NCBI GenBank assembly: GCA_033557465.1
Contig: CM066033.1
Coordinates: forward strand, 12,339,080-12,403,079
Direction of reading: 5' to 3'
From: Ichthyophis bannanicus
Taxonomy: Eukaryota > Chordata > Amphibia > Gymnophiona > Ichthyophiidae
DNA length: 64,000 nucleotides
A model generated the notes under the pieces. It did not search any database. It saw only the letters and a list, made by a program, of their open reading frames with translations, and was not told where the DNA came from. Every line of letters starts with the position of its first letter. Position 1 is the first letter of the stretch. Made by a program: the position numbers and the translations under genes. Below are positions 44,862 through 55,259 of the stretch, one piece after another.

Positions 44862-46247
44862 TGTCACCACTCACCCTCCCAGAGGCATTTAGCGTGGGCA
44901 AGGCAAGTGGGTAGTTGTGTTTCTTAGACTGTGAACTTTAAATGGAGGTTTGGAAAGGCCTCCTGGGTAATGTAGTTCTACAGTAGTAAGAAGGAGTCCA
45001 AGTTGTGCACGAGTGGTTCAGGTTAAATTAGGATTTATTGCCCCTCCCGGGGTTGGATGTTGATGACCATGAACAAAGAATATATTTACAAAGAAACCAT
45101 ACTCCTGATGTGAACAAAAATAGGCAACTTAAATAATGCTTATCTTCAGCTGTTACGGAATCAAAAAGAATAAAACAGTTTCTCTCCAAAATACTTCTTT
45201 TGGCTGTTTTTCTTCCTTCAGCAAAATCCAGTATTATTAACAAAGGGACTGCACATTGTCTGCCACCATATAAGAGCAGTCCATAAACACTTCGGACTCA
45301 GGGGGTTGATAAGGGTCCCACTGCATAAGATCACCTTCTTCCTTAAGGTCCCTTAGAGAGGGTTCTTCTGCCTGCCATGCAAACCTCTCCGTTCCAATTA
45401 CAGGGTTCCCTTCCCCCAACCTGCTCTGTGAGTCTGGGTGTTTGGCTTCCTGTGCACACAGCCCTCTGTAATTAAAAGGATATACGTTTCCCTCTTCTGT
45501 TTGGCTACAGGGAATTCTGTGTCTGCCTTTAGAATTGCTTTCTCCCAGGAATCTCCCTTGGCTACAAAAAGGTTGGTAAAACTTTTCTCTCCCCTTTTGT
45601 AAAAGCTTGGTATCAGGGAAATAAGCTTTACCTGCAGGCTGTCTGTTGTGAGCACAGCGTGGTTGTCTTTTCTGGTTCCCAGAATAAACGTCTCTGCTTT
45701 TTGGATAGTAAAAATCCCCAGTGCTTTTTGTAGTTGAGCACTGCTCCCTAGGAACTGGACTTGAATATCTTCCCCAGCTCTCTTCCTCTGGGAAGTTCCT
45801 CCGAGTGGAATTGGGATTTCTTTCCCTTTTTCCTTCTCTCAGCCACAGACCTTGGCTGCCCTCGGAGTATCTATCTTTCTCTGGTTTTCTCCTTCTTTCA
45901 GCTTTCTCCACGCTTGCTGTGCTGCCTTTTCCTTCTGTCTCCGTATCTGAGACTATGTCCGTCTCTTTCTCCTTCCCCTTCTCTTTCTCTGTCCTATCTT
46001 TAACTAAAGGCTTTTTATCTAAGTTTCTTTCTCCGTTGTGCTGAGCCACACCTCCCACCAGGTGTTCCCACTTCCCTGATGAGGCAGGAGCTAGCTCAGG
46101 GGATGGGCGTTCCCTAACACTCTGTGACGTTCTTTGTTTAGGGTTTCCATGCCAACCCTCCATGCTTGTTTCAGCACTGACAGTTCTGGTTTCACTTTGC
46201 AGTGAATCCTCTGCCTCCCTTGGTTCTGAATCTTGCACTTCACGACA
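44862..46247 (-). repeat. 5' LTR of the Gypsy element
   Basis: Same 1,386-bp length as the 3' LTR with about ten visible differences (for example GTTACGG against GTTATGG). Flanked by ATAT at 46248-46251. Confidence 0.92.
45237..46247 (-). CDS. LTR-internal open reading frame, ~337 codons
   Basis: The 5' LTR carries the same open frame as the pol extension in the 3' LTR, ending in FMDCSYMVADNVQSLC at 45237. It is strongly hydrophilic, with Glu/Lys-rich and Ser/Arg-rich blocks and no recognised domain. It is open through almost all of the LTR upstream of the poly(A) region in both LTRs, and a solo LTR at 17137 retains a trace. It could be only the read-through C-terminus of pol. No ATG start is evident, and function is unknown. 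Confidence 0.5.
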   Translation of the reverse strand, partial: CREVQDSEPREAEDSLQSETRTVSAETSMEGWHGNPKQRTSQSVRERPSPELAPASSGKWEHLVGGVAQHNGERNLDKKPLVKDRTEKEKGKEKETDIVSDTETEGKGSTASVEKAERRRKPEKDRYSEGSQGLWLREGKRERNPNSTRRNFPEEESWGRYSSPVPREQCSTTKSTGDFYYPKSRDVYSGNQKRQPRCAHNRQPAGKAYFPDTKLLQKGREKFYQPFCSQGRFLGESNSKGRHRIPCSQTEEGNVYPFNYRGLCAQEAKHPDSQSRLGEGNPVIGTERFAWQAEEPSLRDLKEEGDLMQWDPYQPPESEVFMDCSYMVADNVQSLC

Positions 46248-46690
46248 ATATTTGGTGACTTGGAAGAGCAAAGCATGTTGGGAAGACGTGGTTGTGGGGC
46301 TGGAAGGGCTGGTGGAGGTGAGACTGGCCTTGGATCCTAGGCAGTATTTACTGGAAATCTCCAGCTTGTGCTCTAATTATGCTGAAAATTCAAATCCCAA
46401 CTGTCATGAACAACGAGGAGATGAATGTCAGCTGCATTAAAATAAGCTCTGATCTCCCAAATCCGATATCAAGGTAGCCAGGGGTGAGATGAAAACATTT
46501 AATAAAGTAGGGGCCAAACAGACCCCTGAGGGCACCATATGACAGTAGGTAGATTGCAGAGAGTATTAGCATTTATTGACACCTAAAAACATGTCTTGAT
46601 GAATAGGAACAGAAGCAATTCAGAGCGACATCAGTAAAGCCAGTTTGTTCTAAGCGTGTTAATCGAAGGGTTTGGTTGATTACAGCAAAA

Positions 46691-47070
46691 GCTGCCCTTA
46701 GGTCAGACGCTGCATTACCAGGATGTGTCTAAGGCTATCCTGGCAGCTAACTCTCTCATCCAGCTTAACTGACGTTGCTCTTTCTGTTCTATGTCCACAG
46801 CCAAACGCAGATCAGTGCGTGGGGGAGGGGGAGTTATTTATTTTGGTATTTATCCATTTTAAGACTCTGGGTAGGTTGCAATTTAACATACATAATATTT
46901 ACATAAATAAAATAACATCACAAGCATACACATAAAAACTAGTGATCTGCTCAGCAGCAACTTTCTCAAAGTTCTGCGGCAAAAGGAATATTTGGGATCG
47001 GCCTGGACTGGAGGGACGCTATGGAATTGCCAGATAACTAGAGACCAGACTCCTGGGTTCTATCCCCTTC
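46691..47070. other. Unassigned sequence beyond the visible right-arm homology
   Basis: No ORF or element recognised. GACTGGAGGGACGCTA at ~47010 recurs at ~49280 in the same orientation, hinting at a composite repeat spanning 47.0-49.3 kb. Confidence 0.4.
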
Positions 47071-47365
47071 CAGCAGATGGCACTGAGAATTCCTGACTTT
47101 GGTGATGTCACAGTATAAGGAGGCTGAGCTCCTCCCTCCAAGCCAGTATCCTCAGTCTTCAGCAGATGGCACTGATAATTCCTGACTTTGGTGATGTCAC
47201 AGTATGAGGAGGTTGAGCTCCTCCCTCCAAGCCAGTATCCTCAGTCTTCCAGCAGATGGCACTGAGAATTCCTGACTTTAGTGATGTCACAGTATGCGGA
47301 GGCTGAGCTCCTCCCTCCACGCCAGTATCCTCAGGCTTCCAGCAGATGGCACTGAGAATTCCTGA
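47071..47365 (+). repeat. ~90-bp tandem repeat, three and a fraction units
   Basis: CAGCAGATGGCACTGAGAAT starts units at 47071, 47160, 47250 and 47340, each with GTGATGTCACAGTAT and GAGCTCCTCCCTCCA. The words resemble the terminal region of DIRS-type elements (compare TGATGTCACTCCTATATAA near 58290). Confidence 0.88.
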
Positions 47366-47630
47366 TGGTGAAGAACTCAATTGGCATTCAATAAAAATTT
47401 TTTAAAAAGGGGCAGTTTTCAGTTGACCAGAGAGCTGATCAGGCTTTGTGAGTAAAGTGGATGCTGTGGTGGAGTGTAAATTCAGCTTGTAGGGTACCAA
47501 CGCTCCTTAGTTGCCTGCAGGTCCCTGAGGACGACATACACCCAGTGGTTCTGGTCCCTATACCTTTCTAGAAGGCATCCCAACAATACTGCAGCCTTCA
47601 GTGGTCTTTGCAGGTAAAAGGGCGTATTAG

Positions 47631-47908
47631 GGAGGAGTGGTCTAGTGGTTAGGACAAGGTACTTCAGGCCGGAGGGCCGGTGGTTCAAGTCCCACCTGGG
47701 GACAGCAATCTCAGGCCGGAGGGACTGGGATTTCTAGTTCTATAGGCACTCCTTGTGGTCTTGGGCAAGCCACTTAACCCTCCATTGCCCATGTTCCCTG
47801 TAAGTATTAGCGTATGTGTGTCATATCCCCTCGTGTTAAATGTATCCCCCAATTGACCGCTTTGACCCGGTGAAAAGCGGGATATAAATACAGCTAAATA
47901 AATAAATG
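47631..47908 (+). mobile_element. Full-length tRNA-headed SINE with L2-like tail
   Basis: GGAGGAGTGGTCTAGTGGTTAGG (A box), GGTTCAAGTCCC (B box), core, then GTGAAAAGCGGGATATAAAT and (AAAT)n. Closest partner is 7131-7400. The 3' end resembles L2 tails in the window, so L2 proteins are the likely mobilising machinery. Confidence 0.9.
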
Positions 47909-49309
47909 CTGCTTTAATTTCTTTTGTATGTTGGCTGTTCATCGTGCGTTGGGCTTCCCTTGCAGCTTCAGGACTCTGGTGGTAAGTTTGGGATCCATTG
48001 CAGGTGGGGGATCGGTTGTGTTTACTGGCAGTGTGAAGGCGCTGTCATAGGCAGCTGTGAACTTGTGTGTTGGCTTGAGAGACAGTTAGTTCCTGCGCTG
48101 TGGATATGCTGTTGGGGAAGGCCATTTGCGCAGCCAGTGACTGCAGGTGAGATCAACTGTCTGCGGCAGGATTTTGCAGGACATGTGAGGGCAAGGACTG
48201 CACGGTGGGCAGTAGTTTCCAGGGTCGCCCAGTTTAGCTGGGGGAGGGGGGGGGGTACCCTGGCAGCAGAAGAAAAAGCCAATTCAGCAAATCTGAGTTT
48301 TTCTCAGGCTGCAGTTCTGGCAGGAATCACAGCCATTTTGTCTCTTGCTCAGCTGGACATTTTAGGCCCTTCAGGGAGGCAGGATTTGGCTCCTGTTCTT
48401 GAGGGGCAAGCGATGAGGCAGTCAGCAGGCTTACTGCATAAAACAGGGCCTGGGGGAATCTTAACATAGTAAATGACGGCAGATAAAGACCAGCATGGTC
48501 CATCCAGTCTGCCTAGTATTCAGTTTATTTTGATTTTATCCTGTTGCTGTAAAGGCACGCAAAAAGAAAGGCATGCCTGCTCTCTAGCTGTTGTCTTTTC
48601 ACTCCCGGGCAGTAGTAGGCCACATCTAGCCATGTGGTTGGCAGCCGTGTGGCAGCCAACACACCACGCGACTCGCCGCCACACACCTTGGCTGCCTGAA
48701 CTCACTCTTCGCTCCGGAGCTCCTTCTTTCTGTCAGCGATTTCCCCCCCCCCCCATGCTCATCTGCCTTTAGGGCTTCAGCGTGAGGTGGACAGAAAGGC
48801 AGGTTCCTTCTGTGAGCCGGCCAGTACTTCATCCGGCAGAGCGCAGGGCAGGGCAGAGAAGACGCCTCTGCTTTCTCCCTCTTCCGGGCTCTCTAGCCCC
48901 TGACGTGGGCCGCCGAACGCCTCCTCCTGTCCCCTGGCACCCGAGGGGGGGGAGGAAGGGGGAGGGGATCTCGCTCCTCGAGGGAGAAAGAAAAAAACTA
49001 AAACAAAGCAAATTAAAGTAAAATACTTTACAGGAAGAAAGAAAGAAAAACCAACAACAAAACCAAGGATCCCAAACCTAAACCCCTCTAGTTCCTAAGT
49101 GTCTCTCTAGTAAGCCCTGTTCCCTGGCTTACTGACTCCCTCCAGCTGCTTGGAGACTGAACTTACTGGAGCTGGTGGAAAGTGCCAATGGTATTTATAT
49201 CAGAGGGTCATCAAACTGATGATGGGCTCAGTCTCGAAGCTGCTGGAAGAGGAGCACAACTCAGAGGAAAAGGACTGGACTGGAGGGACGCTAAGGAACT
49301 ATAGTTAAT
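47909..49309. other. Unassigned region, partly GC-rich
   Basis: A 181-codon ORF at 47924-48469 starts in the SINE tail and shows no family features. 48470-48530 (AAATGACGGCAGATAAAGACC) looks like a dispersed repeat. 48830-48970 is GC-rich. No gene supported. Confidence 0.4.
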
Positions 49310-49619
49310 CCTCTTAACTTTTTCATTAATTTCTGTGGCTTATTTCCTGCCATAATGGGTCCATGAACATGCTCACCATGGCCTTTATCTGCGGCAGGGA
49401 TGTTATCTACATCTGCAATGTCTGCACTATCGCTACCACTATCGTTAGCCCTTTGGGAGTGCACCTTTTATCCTGGGTGATGTGTGGCCAGTATGTATTT
49501 TTCTTTTTTGTTCCTACCATACTCCAATTGTAGTGTCACCTTGTTGAGATTTAGTATGGATGTTATACAACCACATCAGTTCAATGTCATACTCAAGATT
49601 CTGTTAGACTGTAAATAGT

Positions 49620-49797
49620 TCCTAGTCTTACATGCTACTGTGTATCACCTATTTATGTAAATATGTTAATATTTTGTTCACATGTTTAATGGAAAATGTT
49701 CCTTGTAATATGTTGTTGTTTTGTAAACCATGCTGATCATAAATAGTGCAATATAAAACCAAATAAATAAAAATAAATAAATAAATACAACGGGGTC
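49620..49797 (+). mobile_element. L2-type 3' UTR fragment
   Basis: TTGTAAACCATGCTGATCATAAATAGTGCAATATAAAACC followed by (AAAT)n: the same 3' end as the L2 at 15160-15215. Confidence 0.75.
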
Positions 49798-49904
49798 ACC
49801 ATGTGAAGGTGCGCAGCAAGACTTGAGGAAGGAACTTTATTCCTTCATGATGAGAGAAATCTATTGACTTATAGGAGAGAGATTAAGATATTTTTATTAC
49901 TCGT

Positions 49905-51760
49905 AGATTTATTTATTTAGACAGATTTGTATACCACCTTATCCTTCAATCACAGTGGTCACATGACAGTTGTGGTTACATTTAACATGAGGGTACTTAA
50001 CAATCACAGTGGTCACATCACAACTGGAGGGTTATACTTAACATGAGGGTACTTGACGACATTATACAATGAACTCGTGTGTCTAGTTGGGATAAGTGAG
50101 TATCGTGTTGGAAGAGGTAGTTGCATTACTGTTCGGGTGGAGACTGTTGTCTGTTTGCTCATAGGTTTCTGTAAAGAACAGGGTTTTAAGGGCCTTGCGA
50201 AAGTCTATTAGGTCATTCAAGGCCCTCAGGCTCATTGGGAGGGAGTTCCAAAGTGTGGACGCCAATAATGAAGGAGCTCTTCTTGAGGTTGTTTGTTTTG
50301 TCTGGCACACCTGCAGGATATCACAAATCATGTTGTCATTAATGGTCTATTGCTGATATCCCTTGTTCTGATATCTTGGAGTGCATCTGCCGAGAGATGG
50401 TGAATGATTTTAAAGATGATCAGGACTGTTTTGAATTTTGCTCTGGCCATCATTGGGAGCCAGTGCTGTAGGACTGGGGTGATGTGCTCAGTTCTTGGAG
50501 TGTCTGTAACGATGCGTGCTGTAGTGTTTTGCACCATTTGGAGTGGTTGTAAGGTCTGCTGGGGGAGGCCTTGATACAGCGAGTTTCCATAGTCAAGTAT
50601 CGGTGTGATGAGTGTTTGGCACACTGTGCGGAAGTGGTTCTGGCGGAGTATTGGCTTGAGCTTTCTGATGGTTCTTAAACGTTGATAGGCCTTGTTTGCG
50701 GTTTTGGTGATGTGGGATTTCATGTTCAGGGATCTGTCCATTGCGATGCCCAGGTATTTAACTTCATCTTTGACTGCTATTGGTTTGTCAAGAATGCTGA
50801 TAGTTTGTGGTGGAATGAAGGTGGGATTCCTGGTGACGAACATTGCCTCAGTTTTATCGTAGTTGACTGTGAGGTTATTGGTTGAGAGCCAGGTATTCAT
50901 GTCTTCAAGGCATCTGGTTATTGTTGTGGTGTCAAGCGCTAGTAGGTTGACTGGAGCATACACCATGATGTCGTCAGCATAGAGGTGATAATGAAGGTTG
51001 TGGCGTTTGATGATGTTGCATATGGATTGGATGTAGATATTAAAGAGCATTGATGACAAGGCTGAACCTTGTGGTATTCCCTGTGTGACAGGGAACTGCA
51101 TTGATTTCTTTTGGACGCATTTGATTTGTTGTGTTCGATCTTCCAAGTAGGAAGTAAACCACTTCATAGTCCTATCTGTTGCAGGCGTTGCAGTAATCCG
51201 TCGTGGGGCACGGTGTCAAAGGCTGCTGATATGTTATCTATGCCTCTTAGGAGATTGTCAAAGAGGGAAGTGAGTAGTGTTTCTACACCGTGCTGAGGTT
51301 TAAAGCCATGTTGTTGGATGTCCTCTATTTGATGTGTTGACGGTATGCTGAAGTTCTTCCCAGGTTTGATGCGGCTCTTTCCTTTCATGGTCATCTGTCT
51401 GCGTTGTGTGGGAGCATGTCTGGATGGTGTGTTTTGCTTGCATGTAATCCGCAAATTCCTGTGGGTGAAGATGTTGCTGCGTGGTGTCCTTAGTGAGCTT
51501 TTGGACAATGCTAGAGAGTTCTCTCGGTCTGTTGACAGATTTCATGATTAGGTTGGTATGGTGCTGCTGTTTATGCTCATTTATCAGATTGTTATATTGC
51601 AGTTGCTTCGCTCTGTATTGAGTCAGGGAGTTATGCGTCATGTTCCGCCTCCATTTTCTCCCCAGTCTTCGGAGATTACGCTTTGCATCCCTGATATCGC
51701 TTGAGTACCAGGGGGCGTTGGACCTTCTGCTTGTTTGTGTTTCTGTTCTGGTATGAGCGC
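49905..51760 (-). mobile_element. 5'-truncated antisense L2 LINE
   Basis: Starts on the right within the pre-RT linker and ends left in a 3' UTR with CACTGTGATTGAAGGATAAGGTGG and AAATAAATAAAT. No endonuclease. A few frame changes separate linker (51300-51641), RT (50328-51508) and C-terminus (50083-50331). Confidence 0.88.
50328..51167 (-). pseudogene. L2 reverse transcriptase core
   Basis: 279 open codons: WFTSYLEDRTQQI, VTQGIPQGSALSSMLFN, catalytic YADD in HLYADDIMVYAP (~50975), YLGIAMD, LDYGNSLYQGLPQQ. The N-terminal RT motifs lie in a different frame at 51164-51508, so at least one frameshift is present. Confidence 0.82.
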
Positions 51761-53513
51761 AATTCTATAACATCCACGTCTGGCTGGCAGAAACATCTAA
51801 ATTGAAAATGGGCATGTTATAAACCTGATTCCGAAACAGCGGGTATAGACACGGCCGCAGTTCCAGAATCAGGGAGATGGATGAACAGCCCGCCTCGGGA
51901 AATGCAGGCCCTCGCTGTTATAAAGGGACACAGGTATACACAGAAACGGCCTGGACGTCCCCGTGCTCACCCTATTTTGAAAAGATGCTTGCCGTCTCTA
52001 TGTGGCATGCCTCCGCTGGCAAAACGTACATCTCCGAAGCTGATTGTCACACTGACAGTGTTCTGCTCATGCAAACATAAATTAATACTAATGAAACAGA
52101 TACGTTCTTGCAAACCAGACAATATATACTAGTCTGTTGCATGCCCAGAACACTACAAGGTTATCTAAGCGCACCAAAACTATTGTAAAAGCCAGTGGAA
52201 AATGAGATGTTAGTTATTCTTACAGTGGTCATCGCTGAAAACAGTATTTGCAATGCTAAGACTGGGCCAAAAAATCCTGAAATGGGTCTGTACAGCTACA
52301 TATCCAAACATATCCCTGTCATTGATAGGAAACCATCAGAATGAGAAGATGCAACAGTGCAAACATCAGAAATACATGCCCAAAAGCACCATCCTCTGCC
52401 CTGACGAATGTGCACAGTGTCAGAGACCTCTGCTGGTGAGTTTGGATATGTATTAGTGCTGTTTGCGCTGCAGCTTGCCCCCATTCCGAGGCTCCCCCAT
52501 CATTGACAGGGACATGTCCTGCTATGTTGATGCAGGGCAGCTTTTCTGAATTTACTGCCCATTCACACTGGCACCTGATGATGCTGCGGTCAGCCCTACA
52601 GTCCAGGTACTGCCAGTCATCCATGTCCCCCCAGAGTTGCGGATCAGCACACCAGGGCCTCCTCTGTAGCCCTCATATATCACACACACACTCACACACA
52701 CACACACTCCTGTTTGCAGTCACCAGTGACATACCTCTGCCAAAACCATGCCCTGCACCTATAAACAACTGCTGGTAATTCATGATGGCATTGGGTCTCA
52801 GGACAACACATGTGATCTGCATTTCTCAGCCAAACATGATTCTGCTCCATAATAACTCACAGACCATCCCACACCTACATTACCATTTCTCTGAACATAG
52901 GAATTGTTAGGGAAGCCTGGAATAGCCCCATTGAGCACAGACAGAATAAGGACTATGGCAGTGCTTTAAATTTCTGTAGGTTTTTTTTTGTTACTTAACC
53001 TTACAAACATCCCTCACCTGTGCATTCTCTCACAAACAAGAAAATTCACTCTGAGACTATTAATTACACAATACGCAAAAGCTCCCAGGCTAAAGCAATA
53101 GAAATAGTACCGATTAAGCTAACCTACTTCAGTAGCTCAAAAGAGGTCACAACTACTACAAGGAGAAGTATATGTCATACCGCAATGGCAGCAACAATTT
53201 AGGGGAAAAAAAGCGTCAGGATTTTATCACTTCCCACTATGCGGCAAGAAAGAGCCGTAGGGCAGATCAAAAGCTCAGCATCATAGTCATTAAAATACTC
53301 CTCCTTCTTTTATTGTAATTTTTATATTTTAATAATTCAATAAATAGAGAGATGCCAGGAAGATACCCATCGCTCACATCGAAACATTGCACAATCAGTC
53401 TCACAATCAGTACTTCAAAACCATAAACCATTACCAGACAACCGTATCCAACACTTAAACCCTTAACTTAATAAGAGACTTCACACCTACAACACATTTA
53501 TATCCCACAATTT
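51761..53513. other. Unassigned region
   Basis: No gene recognised. A short (CA)n microsatellite lies at 52679-52710. ORFs are under 105 codons and featureless. Confidence 0.45.
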
Positions 53514-53784
53514 ATACGAGGGTTGCTCAGAAAGTAATTCCCCACATGTTTTTTCTCTGTCCAGAATGAAGATAGAGGTGTAAAACTGAAAGGGTAGTAA
53601 CTTGGAACTTCAAAGGACATGTGTGTAATTTTACAGTCGTCCGTCAAATAGCGAGGCAGTAGTGATTCTTCAAATGGCGTCTGTGAGTGACACACGGTAC
53701 GAACCACGAGCTCTAATTGAATTATTGGTGGAGGAGAAAGAAAGTGTGAGAAACATTCACATCTATGTACATTTTGAAAGAATA
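53514..53784 (+). mobile_element. Truncated mariner transposon, 5' end
   Basis: A TA target followed by CGAGGGTTGCTCAGAAAGTAA, a mariner terminal repeat, an untranslated leader, and from ATG 53674 the transposase N-terminus (YEPRALIELLVEEKESVRNI, helix-turn-helix region). The sequence breaks at ~53784, where an antisense L2 begins. Only ~36 codons of transposase remain and no catalytic residues. Confidence 0.8.
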
Positions 53785-54048
53785 AGGGGGGAGGGTACGG
53801 GGGTAAAAAGGAGGGGGCAGGAGTGCATAAGGAGGAGAATTTATAGAAGTGGATTAAGTGGGAGAGTTTAGCAAGTTATATTGGATCTGGGTTGTCATGG
53901 GGGATGGAGCCAGAATATTCTTGGAAAAGGAATGTTATTCGTTTTTTCGGAACTCTCTCTGTGGTCGGAGCAACCTCGTAGATCAGGGGGCAAGGCATTC
54001 AATTCTGAGGAGGCATAGAGGGAGAAAACCCGATTACAAGTAGCTTGT

Positions 54049-55259
54049 TTACTCCGTAATTTTGTGAAGAGATGTGAAGTAGGTTAGCAGAGTTTGTCCT
54101 ACGAGATCTGGAGCTAGTAGGTTTGGAGAGGAGGGTGCAGAGGCAGGGGGCCAATTCAAGGTGGCGATTTTGTGGTTTAGGGTGAGAGATTTAAATTTTA
54201 TCCTAGACAGGATGGGGAGCCAGTGTAGGTGTCCGAGTATAGGGGTGATGTGGGATCTTCTGGAAGTCTTGAAGATTAGATACGCAATTGTGATTTGGAC
54301 CAATTGGAGCGGATAGGTGCTCTGTTTTGGAAGGCTGCGATATATAAAGTTGCAGTAATCAAGGGTAGGGGTAGTTAGGGCTTGGCAAACAGTCCAGATG
54401 GAATCTGGGTTTAATAGCGGGCGGAGGTCTCTAAGGGTTCTAATTTTGGAGTATATGGAGTGGGTTGTTCTATTTATTTGTTCCTGGAAGGTGAGGTTCT
54501 GATCAGTTTATAATGACGAGATATTTAACTTCTGTTTTAACAGAAATAGGGTAATTCTTGAGGACAATTGATTTAGGGGGAGTATAGGATGGATTAGTGA
54601 ATAGATGGATGACTTCTGTCTTGGTTAGGTTAATGACCAGATTATGTTGCTGGAGCCAGTTTCTGATTTCCTTGAAGCAATTGGTGATATTAGCAAAGTT
54701 TGGTTTTATTGTGTTAAATGGCGTGAAAAACATGATATAGTCTGCATAGAGTTGATATTGGATTTTGTATTCTTGGAAGAGTTTACATATGGGCTGGAAA
54801 AAGATGTTGAAGAGGAGGTCGGAGAGACTAAAACTCTGGGGAACACCTTAAGATTGAATGAATGGCAGGGAGAATTTATCACCAATTCTTACTCTTATTG
54901 GTACCTCTGAGACCTATGTCATGGAATCTGTCAAGAAGGTGGTTATGAGGAAGAGAGTCAAATGCAGAGGATACATCTAGAAAGATTAGGAGACACCCTT
55001 GTTTAGGAGTTTGGATGTATGGGATTACTGTATCTAGGAGGGAGGTGAGAAGGGTTTTGACACCATAGTTCTTTTTAAAACTGTGCTGGAAAAGATCAAG
55101 AGGGGCATGATCGTCAATGAAATTCTGAAGCTGTGTTTGGACAATCTTTTCAGTTATCTTTGCCAAGAGGGAGATACTTGATATCGGTCTATATGATGTG
55201 GGGATAGTGGGGTCAAGTTTGGTTCCTTTTAGTATAGGTCGAATAGAGGTCATATTCAA
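54049..55259 (-). pseudogene. L2 reverse transcriptase, multiple frames
   Basis: SYRPISSISLLAKITEKI, FLDVSSAFDSLPHNHLLDR (54879-55259); FFTPFNTIKPNF and LVINLTKTEV (54503-54733); HITPILGHLHWLPILSRI (54049-54303). The catalytic YADD region near 54740 is degraded. Confidence 0.82.

Larger units (their letters stand above)
40259..46247 (-). mobile_element. SCAN-type Ty3/Gypsy retrotransposon lacking RT and RNase H
   Basis: Two 1,386-bp LTRs with about ten differences, flanked by ATAT (40255-40258, 46248-46251). The uninterrupted target is present in the left arm (~430-440). The internal 3.2 kb on the minus strand encodes gag with a SCAN-like helical region, CCHC zinc knuckle, aspartic protease and integrase. 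Integrase follows protease directly, the Gmr1-like domain order, but nothing resembling reverse transcriptase or RNase H occurs before the 3' LTR. The near-identical LTRs indicate recent transposition, so mobilisation in trans is likely. It sits in antisense orientation downstream of exon 4 of the KRAB gene. Confidence 0.9.
35497..46690 (-). repeat. Right arm of the large inverted duplication
   Basis: Reverse-complement match to 1-11710 once the Gypsy element (40259-46247 plus its 4-bp duplication) is removed. About 5.2 kb of shared unique sequence is visible. The homology still holds at the left window edge, so the outer border is not resolved. Confidence 0.93.

Noticed and set aside
47924..48469. 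181-codon plus-strand ORF
   Set aside because: Starts inside a SINE tail, has no domain or transmembrane pattern, and lies in repeat-rich DNA; no support as a gene.
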